A stretch of 64,000 nt of DNA, taken from contig JAFEBX010000020.1 in NCBI GenBank assembly GCA_018242425.1, positions 1-64,000 of the forward strand, in the 5' to 3' direction. The notes under the pieces were generated by a model, which saw only the letters and a list, made by a program, of their open reading frames with translations, made no database searches and had not been told where the DNA came from. Both the position numbers and the translations under genes were made by a program. The first letter of the stretch is position 1; each line of letters starts with the position of its first letter. Source of the stretch: Pseudomonadota bacterium. GTDB lineage: Bacteria > Pseudomonadota > Gammaproteobacteria > Xanthomonadales > Xanthomonadaceae. This document shows, in pieces, positions 50,113 to 60,482 of the stretch.

Positions 50113-52428
50113 TCAGAAGCGGAAGTCCGCGCTCAGCAGGAAGGTCCGCGCCGCGCCCGGCATGTAGCGGTAGCCGCTCTTGTTGATCGCCGCGACGTAG
50201 TGCTTGTTGCCGAGGTTGTAGCCGTTGAGGCGCAGGGTCAGGTTGCGGTTGATGGCCTGCGAGATCACGGCATCGTAGACCGTCCACGCCTCGGTATAGA
50301 GCGGGGTGCCGACCGCGCTGTCGGTGCCGCGATGCAGTTCGCCGGAATGGCGCGCGCCGCCGCCGATGGTCAGCCCGGAATCGAAGCGATAGGTCGTCCA
50401 CGCGGTGAAGGCGTTGTCCGGGGTGTAGGTGAGATTGGGCGAGCCGTCCTGCGCAGTCATCGCGCCTTCCACCACGCGGGCCTTCAGGCGGGTATAGCCG
50501 GCCGACACCTGCCAGTGTTCGTTGATGTTGCCGACCGCCGACAGTTCGATGCCTTCGATGCGCTTCCTGCCGGTCTGGGTCGGGTTGCCGGCGTCATCCA
50601 GCACCTGGGTGTTGATCTCGTTGTCGACCGTGGTGCGGAACAGCGCGGCGTTCAATGACAGGCGTTGCTGCAGCGGGCTCCACTTGGCGCCGATCTCCTG
50701 CGTGCGCGCCTTTTGCGGGCGCATTGCCGGGTTGTCGGCGCTGTTGCCGGCTGCGCTCAGGGTGAAGCTGGCACCGCCCGGCGGCTGTTGCGACAGTGCC
50801 GAATTGGCGTAGAGGCTCAATGTTTCGCCGAACTTGTACACCGCGCCGAGCTTCCAGTTGAGTAGGGTGCCCGACGTCGAGGCATCGACGCTCGGCAACA
50901 CGGTGCCTGCCGGATTGGTTGCGCAGAACGGCGCGCGCGTCGTCGAACACACCGCGGATGCAACGTATTGGGTGCGGTAGCGATCGGCACGCACCCCGCC
51001 GGTGAGCAGGAGGTGTTCGCCGAACTTCAGGGTGTCGAACAGATAGGCAGATGTCGTCGTGGTCTTGCCGTGGCCATCGGCGCCGTTGTGCGCCCAGGTC
51101 AGGCCCGAGGCATTCCAGTCGGGATCGTAGAGGTTCGCCGGCGTCCACGCGCTGCCGCCGGTGGCCGCCTGGCCGAGCGCAACCTGCGTTTCGCGGGTGA
51201 ATTCCAGGCCTGCGGTCAGGTAGTGCTTCACCTTGCCGGTGGCGAAGTCGGCGCGCAGGTTCAGCTGGTTGGTGAAGATGCGGTTGTCCTGGTCCTTGAA
51301 GTTCGGCGTGCTGCGCGCCAGCGTGTAGGTGGAGAGATCGGCGGGATTGGTCCACTTCACGTTGCCGGCCATCGGGTTGGCCGCGGTGCCGCCGGTGACC
51401 ATGAACGACGTCAGCAGGAGGTCCTGCGTAGTACGGCCCCAGCGCGTGGTGTTGGTCAGCATCACCTTGTCGGAGACATCATGCTCGATGCGCAATGTCG
51501 CCATCGTCGTGGTCGAGTCATCGTGGTCGGCGCGGGTGCCATAGAAGTTCTTCGGATCCACCGGATGTCCGGCCAGCTGCGCCAATCCGGTTTGCGGCGT
51601 CCAGCTCGGCAGGCCGATCGTCGGCACGAATCCGTCCGGCACGTTGTCCTGCTTCACATGGAGCAGGTTGATCCACACGCGGGTATCGCCTTTCAAGCCG
51701 AACCCCAGCGACGGCGCGATGCCCCAGCGGCTGTTGTTGACGTGGTCGCGGCCGGGCACGTCGCTGTCCTGCCACATCAGGTTGAGGCGCAGCGCGCTGT
51801 CGGCACCAAGCTTCTGCTTCCAGTCGGTGGTGACTCGCTTCTGGCCGTCGCTTCCCGCCGTCACGCTGCCCGTCATCGCGTCCTGCATCTGCGCCTGCTT
51901 GCTGACCATGTTGATCGAACCGGTCGGCGCGGCGCGGCCGGTATCGGTACCCGCGGGGCCCTTGATCACTTCCACCTGTTCGATGTTGAAGACATCGCGG
52001 GAGACACTGCCGAGGTCGCGCACGCCATCGACGAAGATGCTGTTCGAAGTATCGAAACCGCGCATGCTGATGGTGTCGCCGGTGCTGGTGCTGCCGTTTT
52101 CGCCGGCATAGAAGGTGCCGACGCCGGCGCTGTTGCGCAGCGCTTCGGTCAGGTTGGTCGCGCCCTGCTGGTTGAACAGGTCGCTGCTGATGATCTGCAC
52201 GGTCTGCGGGGTGTCCTGCAGCGGCTGGGTGAACTTCGTCGATTGCAGTTCGTCGCGCTTGATGCCGCGTTGTCCCTTCACCTCGACGCGGCCGAGCTGG
52301 TTGGCGTCATCGCTGGATGCGGTGCCGGTGTCGTTGCCAGTCGCGGCCGCGGCGGGCAGGGCAAGGCTCAGGCTGGTGGCGAGGACGGCGACGGGCAAGG
52401 CGTGCTTGCGCGACTTGATGTAGGCCAT
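50113..52428 (-). CDS. fiu: TonB-dependent catecholate siderophore receptor, Fiu type
   Basis: The 771-residue outer-membrane receptor has a signal peptide ([20 protein letters not shown]), a plug ([20 protein letters not shown], then [16 protein letters not shown] and [17 protein letters not shown]), and a 22-strand-type barrel ending SADFRF. It resembles Fiu for monomeric catecholates. A Fur box lies 41 bp upstream. The plug lacks an obvious C-terminal signalling extension, so it is a simple receptor. Confidence 0.93.
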   Translation of the reverse strand: MAYIKSRKHALPVAVLATSLSLALPAAAATGNDTGTASSDDANQLGRVEVKGQRGIKRDELQSTKFTQPLQDTPQTVQIISSDLFNQQGATNLTEALRNSAGVGTFYAGENGSTSTGDTISMRGFDTSNSIFVDGVRDLGSVSRDVFNIEQVEVIKGPAGTDTGRAAPTGSINMVSKQAQMQDAMTGSVTAGSDGQKRVTTDWKQKLGADSALRLNLMWQDSDVPGRDHVNNSRWGIAPSLGFGLKGDTRVWINLLHVKQDNVPDGFVPTIGLPSWTPQTGLAQLAGHPVDPKNFYGTRADHDDSTTTMATLRIEHDVSDKVMLTNTTRWGRTTQDLLLTSFMVTGGTAANPMAGNVKWTNPADLSTYTLARSTPNFKDQDNRIFTNQLNLRADFATGKVKHYLTAGLEFTRETQVALGQAATGGSAWTPANLYDPDWNASGLTWAHNGADGHGKTTTTSAYLFDTLKFGEHLLLTGGVRADRYRTQYVASAVCSTTRAPFCATNPAGTVLPSVDASTSGTLLNWKLGAVYKFGETLSLYANSALSQQPPGGASFTLSAAGNSADNPAMRPQKARTQEIGAKWSPLQQRLSLNAALFRTTVDNEINTQVLDDAGNPTQTGRKRIEGIELSAVGNINEHWQVSAGYTRLKARVVEGAMTAQDGSPNLTYTPDNAFTAWTTYRFDSGLTIGGGARHSGELHRGTDSAVGTPLYTEAWTVYDAVISQAINRNLTLRLNGYNLGNKHYVAAINKSGYRYMPGAARTFLLSADFRF

Positions 52429-52468
52429 TGCGGGCGAATCCGGGGTGTCAGGACAGTCCGGAAATGAT

Positions 52469-52489
52469 AAATGATAATTATTATCATTT
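52469..52489 (-). promoter_or_regulatory. Fur box upstream of fiu
   Basis: AAATGATAAT (52469-52478), one T, and its exact inverse complement at 52480-52489 give a perfect palindrome close to the classical Fur consensus of GATAAT repeats. It lies 41 bp before the fiu ATG and 136 bp before the divergent diiron-protein ATG, so it could repress both under iron sufficiency. Confidence 0.88.
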
Positions 52490-52624
52490 GCAACAACGGC
52501 AAATCCCGCTGCCGGTCCGTGACCGGATGCACGGTATCCAAGCCGCTGCGAATATCTTGATCCGGCTCAATTCCCCGGATCCATGCGTCGCTAGGATGCC
52601 CGCACCTTCCAGGCATCCACAGAC

Positions 52625-53413
52625 ATGGCGACAGTTCTTTTCGAATCCGGTGATCATCGTTGCGTGGTCTTCAACGGTCTCGTCCGGGGCGACGATGGCA
52701 TCCAGGCCAATCAGTTCCTGATCCAGCATGGCCATCATTCGGCCGTGATCGATCCCGGTGGCGCGCTGGTCTACACGCCGCTGATGCTGGCGCTTGGCAG
52801 TTACGTGCCGCCGCACGAAATCGATCTGGTGCTGTGCTCGCACCAGGATCCCGACATCATCGGTTCGGTCGACAAGTGGCTGCTGTATTCGCAGGCCCGG
52901 ATCGTCTGTTCCAGGCTGTGGGGGCGTTTCGTGCCGCACGTGGTCCCGGGCTACATGCAGAACGCCGGAAAGGATCGCTACGTGCTGGCAGGCGATCGCG
53001 GCGGCGAGATCGCCCTGGGCGAATGCTCGGTGCGCGTGTTGCCGGCGCATTTCATGCACTCGGTCGGCAACCTGAGTTTCTACGACGTGGAAAGCCGGAT
53101 CCTGTTTTCGGGCGATATCGGTGCGGCATTGATCCCGAGCGGAGATCCCTATCATTTCGTGGAGGACCTGGAGCAGATCCTGCCGAAGATGACGGGTTTC
53201 CATCGTCGCTACATGGCGAGCAACCGTGCCACCCGATTGTGGGTGAAGATGGTGCGCCAGCTGGATCCGGCGATGATCGTGCCCCAGCATGGATTGCCGA
53301 TGCAGGGGAAAGTGATCGGGCAGTTCCTGTCGTGGCTCGAGGACCTGCAGTGCGGCGTGGACCTGCTGACGGAAGCGGACTATCAGCCGTTCACGGATGA
53401 AAAAATCGCCTGA
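52625..53413 (+). CDS. Diiron metallo-beta-lactamase-fold protein (ODP/flavodiiron-like)
   Basis: The 262-residue protein has the beta-lactamase fold of flavodiiron proteins without the flavodoxin domain. The metal ligands are visible: His73-x-Asp75-x-Asp77 in SHQDPDII, His145 in AHFMHSVGN, Asp164 in FSGDIGAAL and His222 in VPQHGLP. Standard flavodiiron sites have Glu at the second position; here it is Asp. Such oxygen-binding diiron proteins are used as oxygen sensors or oxygen reductases in other bacteria. It is divergent from fiu across the Fur box and its stop directly abuts the SUF-operon Rieske stop. Confidence 0.85.
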   Translation: MATVLFESGDHRCVVFNGLVRGDDGIQANQFLIQHGHHSAVIDPGGALVYTPLMLALGSYVPPHEIDLVLCSHQDPDIIGSVDKWLLYSQARIVCSRLWGRFVPHVVPGYMQNAGKDRYVLAGDRGGEIALGECSVRVLPAHFMHSVGNLSFYDVESRILFSGDIGAALIPSGDPYHFVEDLEQILPKMTGFHRRYMASNRATRLWVKMVRQLDPAMIVPQHGLPMQGKVIGQFLSWLEDLQCGVDLLTEADYQPFTDEKIA

Positions 53414-53749
53414 TCAGCGATTGTCGCGCGTCCAGATCGCGCCGTTGACCACCTGCACGGGAAAGCTCGCGACAGGGGTGTACGCGGGCGGACACATCAC
53501 GGTGCCATTGCGCAGGTCGAACTTGGCGCCATGCAGCACGCATTCGATGCTGCTGTCTTCCTGGTTCACTTCGCCGGCGGAGAGATCGAAGTCCTCGTGG
53601 GTGCAGCGGTCCTCGACGGCGTAATAGTCGCCATCGAGGTTGACGACCAGGATCGGCGTGTCGCCGTCCCAGACCGTGCGCTTCTCGCCGGGCAGCAGCT
53701 CACCTTCGTTGCAGACGTATTCCCAGCCCTTGAGGGCATCGTGGCTCAC
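53414..53749 (-). CDS. Rieske [2Fe-2S] ferredoxin, last gene of the SUF operon
   Basis: The 111-residue protein has the Rieske ligand set Cys49-x-His51 (RCTHED) and Cys70-x2-His73 (CVLHGAKFD), as in dioxygenase ferredoxins. It overlaps the GNAT gene by 4 bp, so it is in the suf operon. Its electron partner is unknown; it could supply reduction during cluster building or use clusters for an unlinked oxygenase. Confidence 0.92.
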   Translation of the reverse strand: MSHDALKGWEYVCNEGELLPGEKRTVWDGDTPILVVNLDGDYYAVEDRCTHEDFDLSAGEVNQEDSSIECVLHGAKFDLRNGTVMCPPAYTPVASFPVQVVNGAIWTRDNR

Positions 53750-54276
53750 AACGGTTTCTCCAGGACCTCGAAGCGCAGGTCGTCGCGCTTCGGCAGGCCG
53801 TAACGCGCATCGCCGTAGGGAAAGGGCTTGCGAATGCCGGTGCGCTGATAGCCGCGGCGTTCGTAGAAGGCGATCAACTCGTCGCGGACGTCGATGACCG
53901 TCATCCGCATCGCCGGCAGCGACCAGTCATCGCGGGCGACACGCTCCGCTTCCGCCAGCATCAGCTTGCCAAGCCCGGCGCCCTGCAGGTTCGGACGCAC
54001 GGCGAACATGCCGAAATAGCCGGCGCCATCCTCTTCCATGACATGCGCGCAGGCCAGCATTCCGCCGTCGCGCTCGGCGATCAGGATGCGGCTGCGGTCG
54101 CGATCGAGGTCGGCCTGGATGCGTTCGCCATCGATTCGCATGCCGTCGAGCAGGTCGGCTTCGGTGGTCCAGCCGGCGCGGCTGTCGTCACCGCGATAGG
54201 CCGACGTGACCAGGTCGACCAGCGCGAGGATGTCACGGCTGTCGGCCGCGCGGAACTGGATGGGCTGATTGTTCAT
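53746..54276 (-). CDS. GNAT family N-acetyltransferase in the SUF operon
   Basis: The 176-residue acetyltransferase has the acetyl-CoA-binding signature VRPNLQGAGLGKLML (R/Q-x2-G-x-G/A) and the family C-terminal RGYQRTGIRKPFPYGD. It starts at ATG 54276 overlapping the sufS stop by 4 bp (an extended frame upstream runs inside sufS). The substrate is unknown. Coupling to sufS and the Rieske gene by ATGA overlaps argues for a role in iron-sulfur biology. Confidence 0.9.
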   Translation of the reverse strand: MNNQPIQFRAADSRDILALVDLVTSAYRGDDSRAGWTTEADLLDGMRIDGERIQADLDRDRSRILIAERDGGMLACAHVMEEDGAGYFGMFAVRPNLQGAGLGKLMLAEAERVARDDWSLPAMRMTVIDVRDELIAFYERRGYQRTGIRKPFPYGDARYGLPKRDDLRFEVLEKPL

Positions 54277-55496
54277 GCGAGGAGTGTACGAACCTTGCGC
54301 AGGGCGGTGGCGAAGCGTTCGATCTCGTCTTCGCTGTTGTAGAAGGCGAACGAAGCGCGACAGGTGGCGGAGACGCCGAAGAATTGCAGCAGCGGATGCG
54401 CGCAGTGCTGGCCGGAGCGCACCGCGACGCCTTCGATGTCGAGCAGGGTGGCGAGATCGTGGGCGTGGGCGCCTTCGATCGCGAACGAGATGATCGCGGC
54501 CTTGCCCGGTGCCATGCCGAAAATGCGCATCCCCGGGATGTCGGACAGGACAGCGGTGGCGTGCGCCAGCAGCTGCGACTCGCGGGCGTGGATCGCGTCC
54601 ATGCCGATGCCCTGCAGGTAATCGACCGCAGCCCCGAGCCCGACGAAGCCGGCGATGTTCGGCGTGCCGGCTTCGAAGCGATGTGGCGGCGTGTTGAACA
54701 CGGTGCCGTCGAAGCTGACTTCCTTGATCATTTCGCCGCCGCCGAGGAAGGGCGGCATCGCCTCGAGATGCTCGCGGCGCGCCCACAGCACGCCGGTGCC
54801 GGTCGGGCCGCACAGCTTGTGGCCGGTGAAGGCGTAGAAGTCGCAACCGATCGACGCGATGTCGACCGCCATGTGCGGAACCGCCTGCGAGCCATCGACC
54901 ACGGTGACGATGCCGCGCCTGCGCGCTTCCCTGCAGATTTCGCGCACGGGATTCACCGTGCCGAGCACGTTGCTGACATGCGCCACGCCGAGAAGCTTCA
55001 CGTCGGGCATCATCGCCGCATGCAGCGCATCGAGATCGAGCGAGCCGTCTGGCCGCAGTTCCGCGACCTTGATCTTCGCGCCGGTGCGTTCGGCGATCAG
55101 CTGCCACGGCACGATGTTGGCGTGGTGTTCCATCCGCGTCAGCAGGATGGCGTCGCCGGCCTTCAGTCGCGGCAGCGCCCAGCTGTAGGCGACCAGGTTA
55201 ATCGCGAAAGTGGTGCCGCTGCACAGCACCAGCTCGTCGGAACGCACGTTGAGGAAGGCAGCGAGCTTGCGGCGCGCGCCTTCGTAGGCTTCGGTCGCTT
55301 CGCTGCCGAGGGTGTGCACCGCGCGGCTGACGTTGGCATTGTGCTGGCGATAGAAATCGTCGACCGCTTCGATCACCGCCGCCGGTTTCTGCGAGGTGTT
55401 GGCGGAATCGAAATAGACCAGCGGCTTGCCGTTCACCTCGCGGGCGAGCAGCGGGAAATCGCCGCGGATCGCGGCCCAGTCGGGCGTGGTCGTCAT
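54273..55496 (-). CDS. sufS: Cysteine desulfurase SufS
   Basis: The 407-residue PLP enzyme takes sulfur from cysteine for cluster building. The PLP lysine is in FTGHKLCGPTG and the persulfide cysteine in SGQHCAHPLL, with the short loop typical of group II desulfurases. Start ATG 55496 overlaps the sufD stop by 4 bp. Group II desulfurases usually need a SufE or SufU partner; neither is in this operon, so it must be elsewhere or replaced. Confidence 0.95.
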   Translation of the reverse strand: MTTTPDWAAIRGDFPLLAREVNGKPLVYFDSANTSQKPAAVIEAVDDFYRQHNANVSRAVHTLGSEATEAYEGARRKLAAFLNVRSDELVLCSGTTFAINLVAYSWALPRLKAGDAILLTRMEHHANIVPWQLIAERTGAKIKVAELRPDGSLDLDALHAAMMPDVKLLGVAHVSNVLGTVNPVREICREARRRGIVTVVDGSQAVPHMAVDIASIGCDFYAFTGHKLCGPTGTGVLWARREHLEAMPPFLGGGEMIKEVSFDGTVFNTPPHRFEAGTPNIAGFVGLGAAVDYLQGIGMDAIHARESQLLAHATAVLSDIPGMRIFGMAPGKAAIISFAIEGAHAHDLATLLDIEGVAVRSGQHCAHPLLQFFGVSATCRASFAFYNSEDEIERFATALRKVRTLLA

Positions 55497-56671
55497 TCGG
55501 CGTCTACCGGATCGAGTTGCCTGAGTGCCGCGGAGAGGCGGGTGTCGAGCAGGGTACGGATATCGGCATCGTCGACCTGCGACAGCAACGACTGCACGAA
55601 GGCGGCGGTGAGCATGCGACGCGCCTGCGTTTCCGGCACGCCGCGCGAACGCAGGTAGAACAGTGCGTTGGCGTCGAGCTGGCCGACCGTCGCGCCATGC
55701 GCGGCCTTCACTTCGTCGGCGTGGATCACCAGCACCGGCTGGGTGTCGACCTCGGCGTTGTCGGAGAGCAGCAGGTTGCGGTTGGAAAGTTGCGCGTCGC
55801 TGCCATCGGCGCCGGCGTCGATGCGGATGCCTCCGTGCATCACCACGCGCGAACGGCCGCTGGCGAGTCCGCGCCACTGCAGGTCGCTGCGGGTATCGCG
55901 GGCGACGTGCTCCACCTGCAATCGAGTTTCGACATGGCGCTTGCCGGTGCCGAACAGTACGCCGTGCGCGGCGGTGGATGCTTCATTGCCGGCGAGGCGG
56001 ACGCGGAGTTCGTGGCGGCTCAGTGCCGCGCCAAGTTCGAGGTCGAAGCGCGCGTAATGCGCCTTGCTCGCGACACTGACATCGGTGTGGAGGAAGCGGG
56101 TTGCGCCATCGGGATCGTCATTCACCCGCGCGTGGCGCATGGTGGCGCCGGCAGCGAGGGAAACATTCACTGCGCCATTGGCGAAATGCGAATGCGCGCC
56201 AGCGGCGAGCTGATGTTCGACCAAAGTGAGGCTGGCGTCGGTGCCGACGTCGATGTGCAGATGGCGATGCCAGAGCTCGGCGTCGCCGGTTGCCAAACCC
56301 AGCTCGACGATGTGCAGTCGCGCGCTGGAGGCGGGAGCGAGCGTGATTTTCGTCGCTGCCTGCGCGAGCGCGGCTCGGGTGAAGGCAGAGGCGTGGCTGT
56401 CGGTTGCGTCATCGACGACCACGCCATGTTCGATGGTGACGCCGGCGGCGAGTCCGGAGAGGTCGCTCAGGGCTTCGCTCAGCGCGCCATGCATGAAGAC
56501 CAGTCGCGGCGCTGGAATATCCGCCACCAGTCCTGGCGATGCGCCGGGATGCGTTGCCGCGACGAATGCGCGGCGTTCCAGCACGCGCAACGGCATGCTG
56601 CGCCACGCTTCCTCGCGCGATGTCGGCAGCGCGGATTCGGCGACGGCGAAGGAGTCGGAGAGCGCGCTCAT
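55493..56671 (-). CDS. sufD: Fe-S cluster assembly protein SufD
   Basis: The 392-residue scaffold partner of SufB has the SufB/D beta-helix core with GADGSDAQLSNRNLLLSDNA and the C-terminal DANALFYLRSRGVPETQAR. It starts one base after sufC. It forms the SufBC2D complex with the two neighbouring genes. Confidence 0.94.
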   Translation of the reverse strand: MSALSDSFAVAESALPTSREEAWRSMPLRVLERRAFVAATHPGASPGLVADIPAPRLVFMHGALSEALSDLSGLAAGVTIEHGVVVDDATDSHASAFTRAALAQAATKITLAPASSARLHIVELGLATGDAELWHRHLHIDVGTDASLTLVEHQLAAGAHSHFANGAVNVSLAAGATMRHARVNDDPDGATRFLHTDVSVASKAHYARFDLELGAALSRHELRVRLAGNEASTAAHGVLFGTGKRHVETRLQVEHVARDTRSDLQWRGLASGRSRVVMHGGIRIDAGADGSDAQLSNRNLLLSDNAEVDTQPVLVIHADEVKAAHGATVGQLDANALFYLRSRGVPETQARRMLTAAFVQSLLSQVDDADIRTLLDTRLSAALRQLDPVDAE

Positions 56672-56672
56672 C

Positions 56673-57437
<765 letters not shown>

Positions 57438-57500
57438 TTCTAGTTTCCTGATCCATTGTTGTGCCATCCATGGCGCTACATTCCCGTTTCAAGACGTCCG

Positions 57501-57559
57501 GCCCGGCCATCCGTGGCCGGGCGTTCGCAAACCCTGCCGATGCCGATAGGGCATCGGCA
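57501..57559 (-). other. Two consecutive hairpins between sufB and sufC
   Basis: 57501-57522 is a perfect 9-bp stem (GCCCGGCCA, loop TCCG); 57535-57559 is a perfect 10-bp stem (TGCCGATGCC, loop GATAG). They occupy the only long gap of the suf operon after the regulator, so they are likely to stabilise the sufB 3' end or partially stop transcription before sufC. Confidence 0.6.
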
Positions 57560-57571
57560 AAGCGCGTTTGC

Positions 57572-59014
<1,443 letters not shown>

Positions 59015-59024
59015 TCGAAAATCC

Positions 59025-59474
59025 TCAGGCGGTCAGGCGCACCGGGATGCCGCGCACGGCGCGCGACAGCGGGGCCGACTGCGCCATGTTGGCCAGGCTC
59101 ACGCCGCGCAGGGCGTCGGCGATGACGTCGTTGACGCGCAACCAGTTCACCCGCGCGCCGCACGACATCTCGATGCCGCACTGGCCTTCGTGGATGCTGC
59201 ATTCGGTCATCGCCAGCGGGCCTTCCATCGCCTCGACGATGTCGGCCAGGCTGATCGACTGCGGGTCGCGCACCAGGCGATAGCCGCCGTTGGCGCCGCG
59301 CACGCTTTCGGCCAGCCCGGACTGCGCCAGCGGCTTCAGTACCTTGGCCACGGTCGAGAGTTCCAGCCCGGCGCGCGCGGCCAGTTCGGACGCGCTCAGC
59401 ACCGTGCCGGCCTCGCGGGCCAGCACCGTCATCAGGACGGTGGCGTAGTCGGTGAGTTTGGTGACGCGGAGCAT
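59025..59474 (-). CDS. Rrf2-family iron-sulfur regulator of the SUF operon (SufR/IscR-like)
   Basis: The 149-residue winged-helix regulator has Cys92, Cys99 and Cys105 ([17 protein letters not shown]), nearly the spacing of the IscR cluster ligands, and a recognition helix [19 protein letters not shown]. It would sense cluster status and control its own operon, which follows in the same direction 10 bp later. No separate isc genes are visible. Confidence 0.94.
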   Translation of the reverse strand: MLRVTKLTDYATVLMTVLAREAGTVLSASELAARAGLELSTVAKVLKPLAQSGLAESVRGANGGYRLVRDPQSISLADIVEAMEGPLAMTECSIHEGQCGIEMSCGARVNWLRVNDVIADALRGVSLANMAQSAPLSRAVRGIPVRLTA

Positions 59475-59491
59475 GGCGGCGGCCCGGCGTT

Positions 59492-59516
59492 AATCAGGAC
59501 CAATATTGTACTGATT
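59492..59516 (-). promoter_or_regulatory. Palindromic operator-like site overlapping the SUF promoter -10
   Basis: AATCAG (59492-59497) and CTGATT (59511-59516) form an inverted repeat with CAATATTG, another palindrome, inside. On the minus strand TACAAT (a good -10) lies within it, about 30 bp before the regulator ATG. The arrangement fits a repressor site for the Rrf2 regulator itself. Confidence 0.6.
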
Positions 59517-59644
59517 CGCGCGCCAGCCCGCCAGAACGGGAATTCCGGGCATATGACAGCCATCACCCGCGATGGCTGATCGATGCCACTGCCTCGCGTG
59601 ACGGGCAAGGACCATGCTGGCCCCACCTGAAACGGAGCACCGCC

Positions 59645-59812
59645 ATGCAGACCTCGACGACATTTCCCTTCGGCCTTCGCGAGCGCCATCTGTGGCTGGC
59701 GTTGGGCGTGTTCGCGGGCTGGCGCCTGCTGCGCGGATTCAAGTCGCTGTTCTGGACTGCCTTCGGCATCGCGTGGATCGTCTACTGGACGCACGGTGGT
59801 CATTTCTGGTGA
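59645..59812 (+). CDS. Small membrane protein, 55 residues
   Basis: This short gene reads M-Q-T-S-T-T-F-P, then two hydrophobic segments (HLWLALGVFAGWRLL and SLFWTAFGIAWIVYW) separated by a basic RGFK, and ends in HFW. Tryptophan is unusually frequent. GGAG lies 7 bases before the ATG. The TGATG at the stop allows overlap with the in-frame ATG (59812) of the SET gene upstream region. I do not recognise the family; a membrane hairpin is predicted. It may be co-transcribed with the SET gene. Confidence 0.65.
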   Translation: MQTSTTFPFGLRERHLWLALGVFAGWRLLRGFKSLFWTAFGIAWIVYWTHGGHFW

Positions 59813-59868
59813 TGACGCCGTCGTCGCGGATGGGGGACAATGCCGATTCCTTCTTCCCCGGTCCACCC

Positions 59869-60351
59869 ATGCCCAAGAAGCACCGCAAGATCGAACGCCG
59901 CGAGTCCGAGATCCACGGCAACGGCGTGTTCGCCACCGAGTTCATCGCCAAGGGCGAACGGGTCGTGCGTTACAAGGGCACGCTGCGCAGCCACGATGAA
60001 GTGGACGGCATGTATGGCGACAAGGACGAGGACGGCCACACCTTCCTGTTCACCCTCAACGACGACTACGTGATCGACGCCAACGAGGACGGCAACGTCG
60101 CGCGCTGGATCAACCACAGTTGCGCGCCGAATTGCGAAGCGGTGCAGGAAGAGAACGCCAAGGGCAAGACGCACAAGGACAAGGTCTTCATCGAGGCCAT
60201 CCGCGACATCCAGGCGGGTGAAGAGCTGAGCTACAACTACGGCATCGTCCTCGACGAACCGCATACCGCCAAGCTCAAGAAGCTGTGGGGTTGCCGCTGC
60301 GGCTCGAAGAATTGCACCGGCACGATGCTGCAGCCGAAGAAGAACAAGTAA
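59869..60351 (+). CDS. SET-domain protein-lysine methyltransferase
   Basis: The 160-residue protein is a SET domain with a post-SET zinc motif: HGNGVFATEF near 16-25, RWINHSCAPNCEA with NHSC at 82-85, GEELSYNYG at 118-125 (the usual ELxYDY catalytic motif has Asn for Asp), and C-x-C-x4-C (Cys142, 144, 149) at the end. Start is uncertain: in-frame ATGs at 59812 and 59830 are also open, but the homologous N-terminus begins at MPKKHRKIERR. The target is unknown; lysine-rich nucleoid proteins are one possibility. Confidence 0.88.
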   Translation: MPKKHRKIERRESEIHGNGVFATEFIAKGERVVRYKGTLRSHDEVDGMYGDKDEDGHTFLFTLNDDYVIDANEDGNVARWINHSCAPNCEAVQEENAKGKTHKDKVFIEAIRDIQAGEELSYNYGIVLDEPHTAKLKKLWGCRCGSKNCTGTMLQPKKNK

Positions 60352-60401
60352 GTCGCGACAAGGGGCCGCGCTCGCGCTGCGTCGCGGGCAACGCCATGTC
60401 G

Positions 60402-60417
60402 GAAGTCACGTGACTTC
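60402..60417. promoter_or_regulatory. 16-bp perfect palindrome centred on CACGTG
   Basis: GAAGTCACGTGACTTC reads the same on both strands, about 66 bases before the DUF5916 ATG. It sits where a dimeric regulator or a transcript hairpin would act. Single copy in the window as far as I can see, so it may be a site for an unlinked regulator. Confidence 0.4.
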
Positions 60418-60482
60418 AGGCAGGCGCGAATGCCGCATGCGTTCAATAAGCTGACTCTATCGTCCCCGAGCCAGCATTCCCG

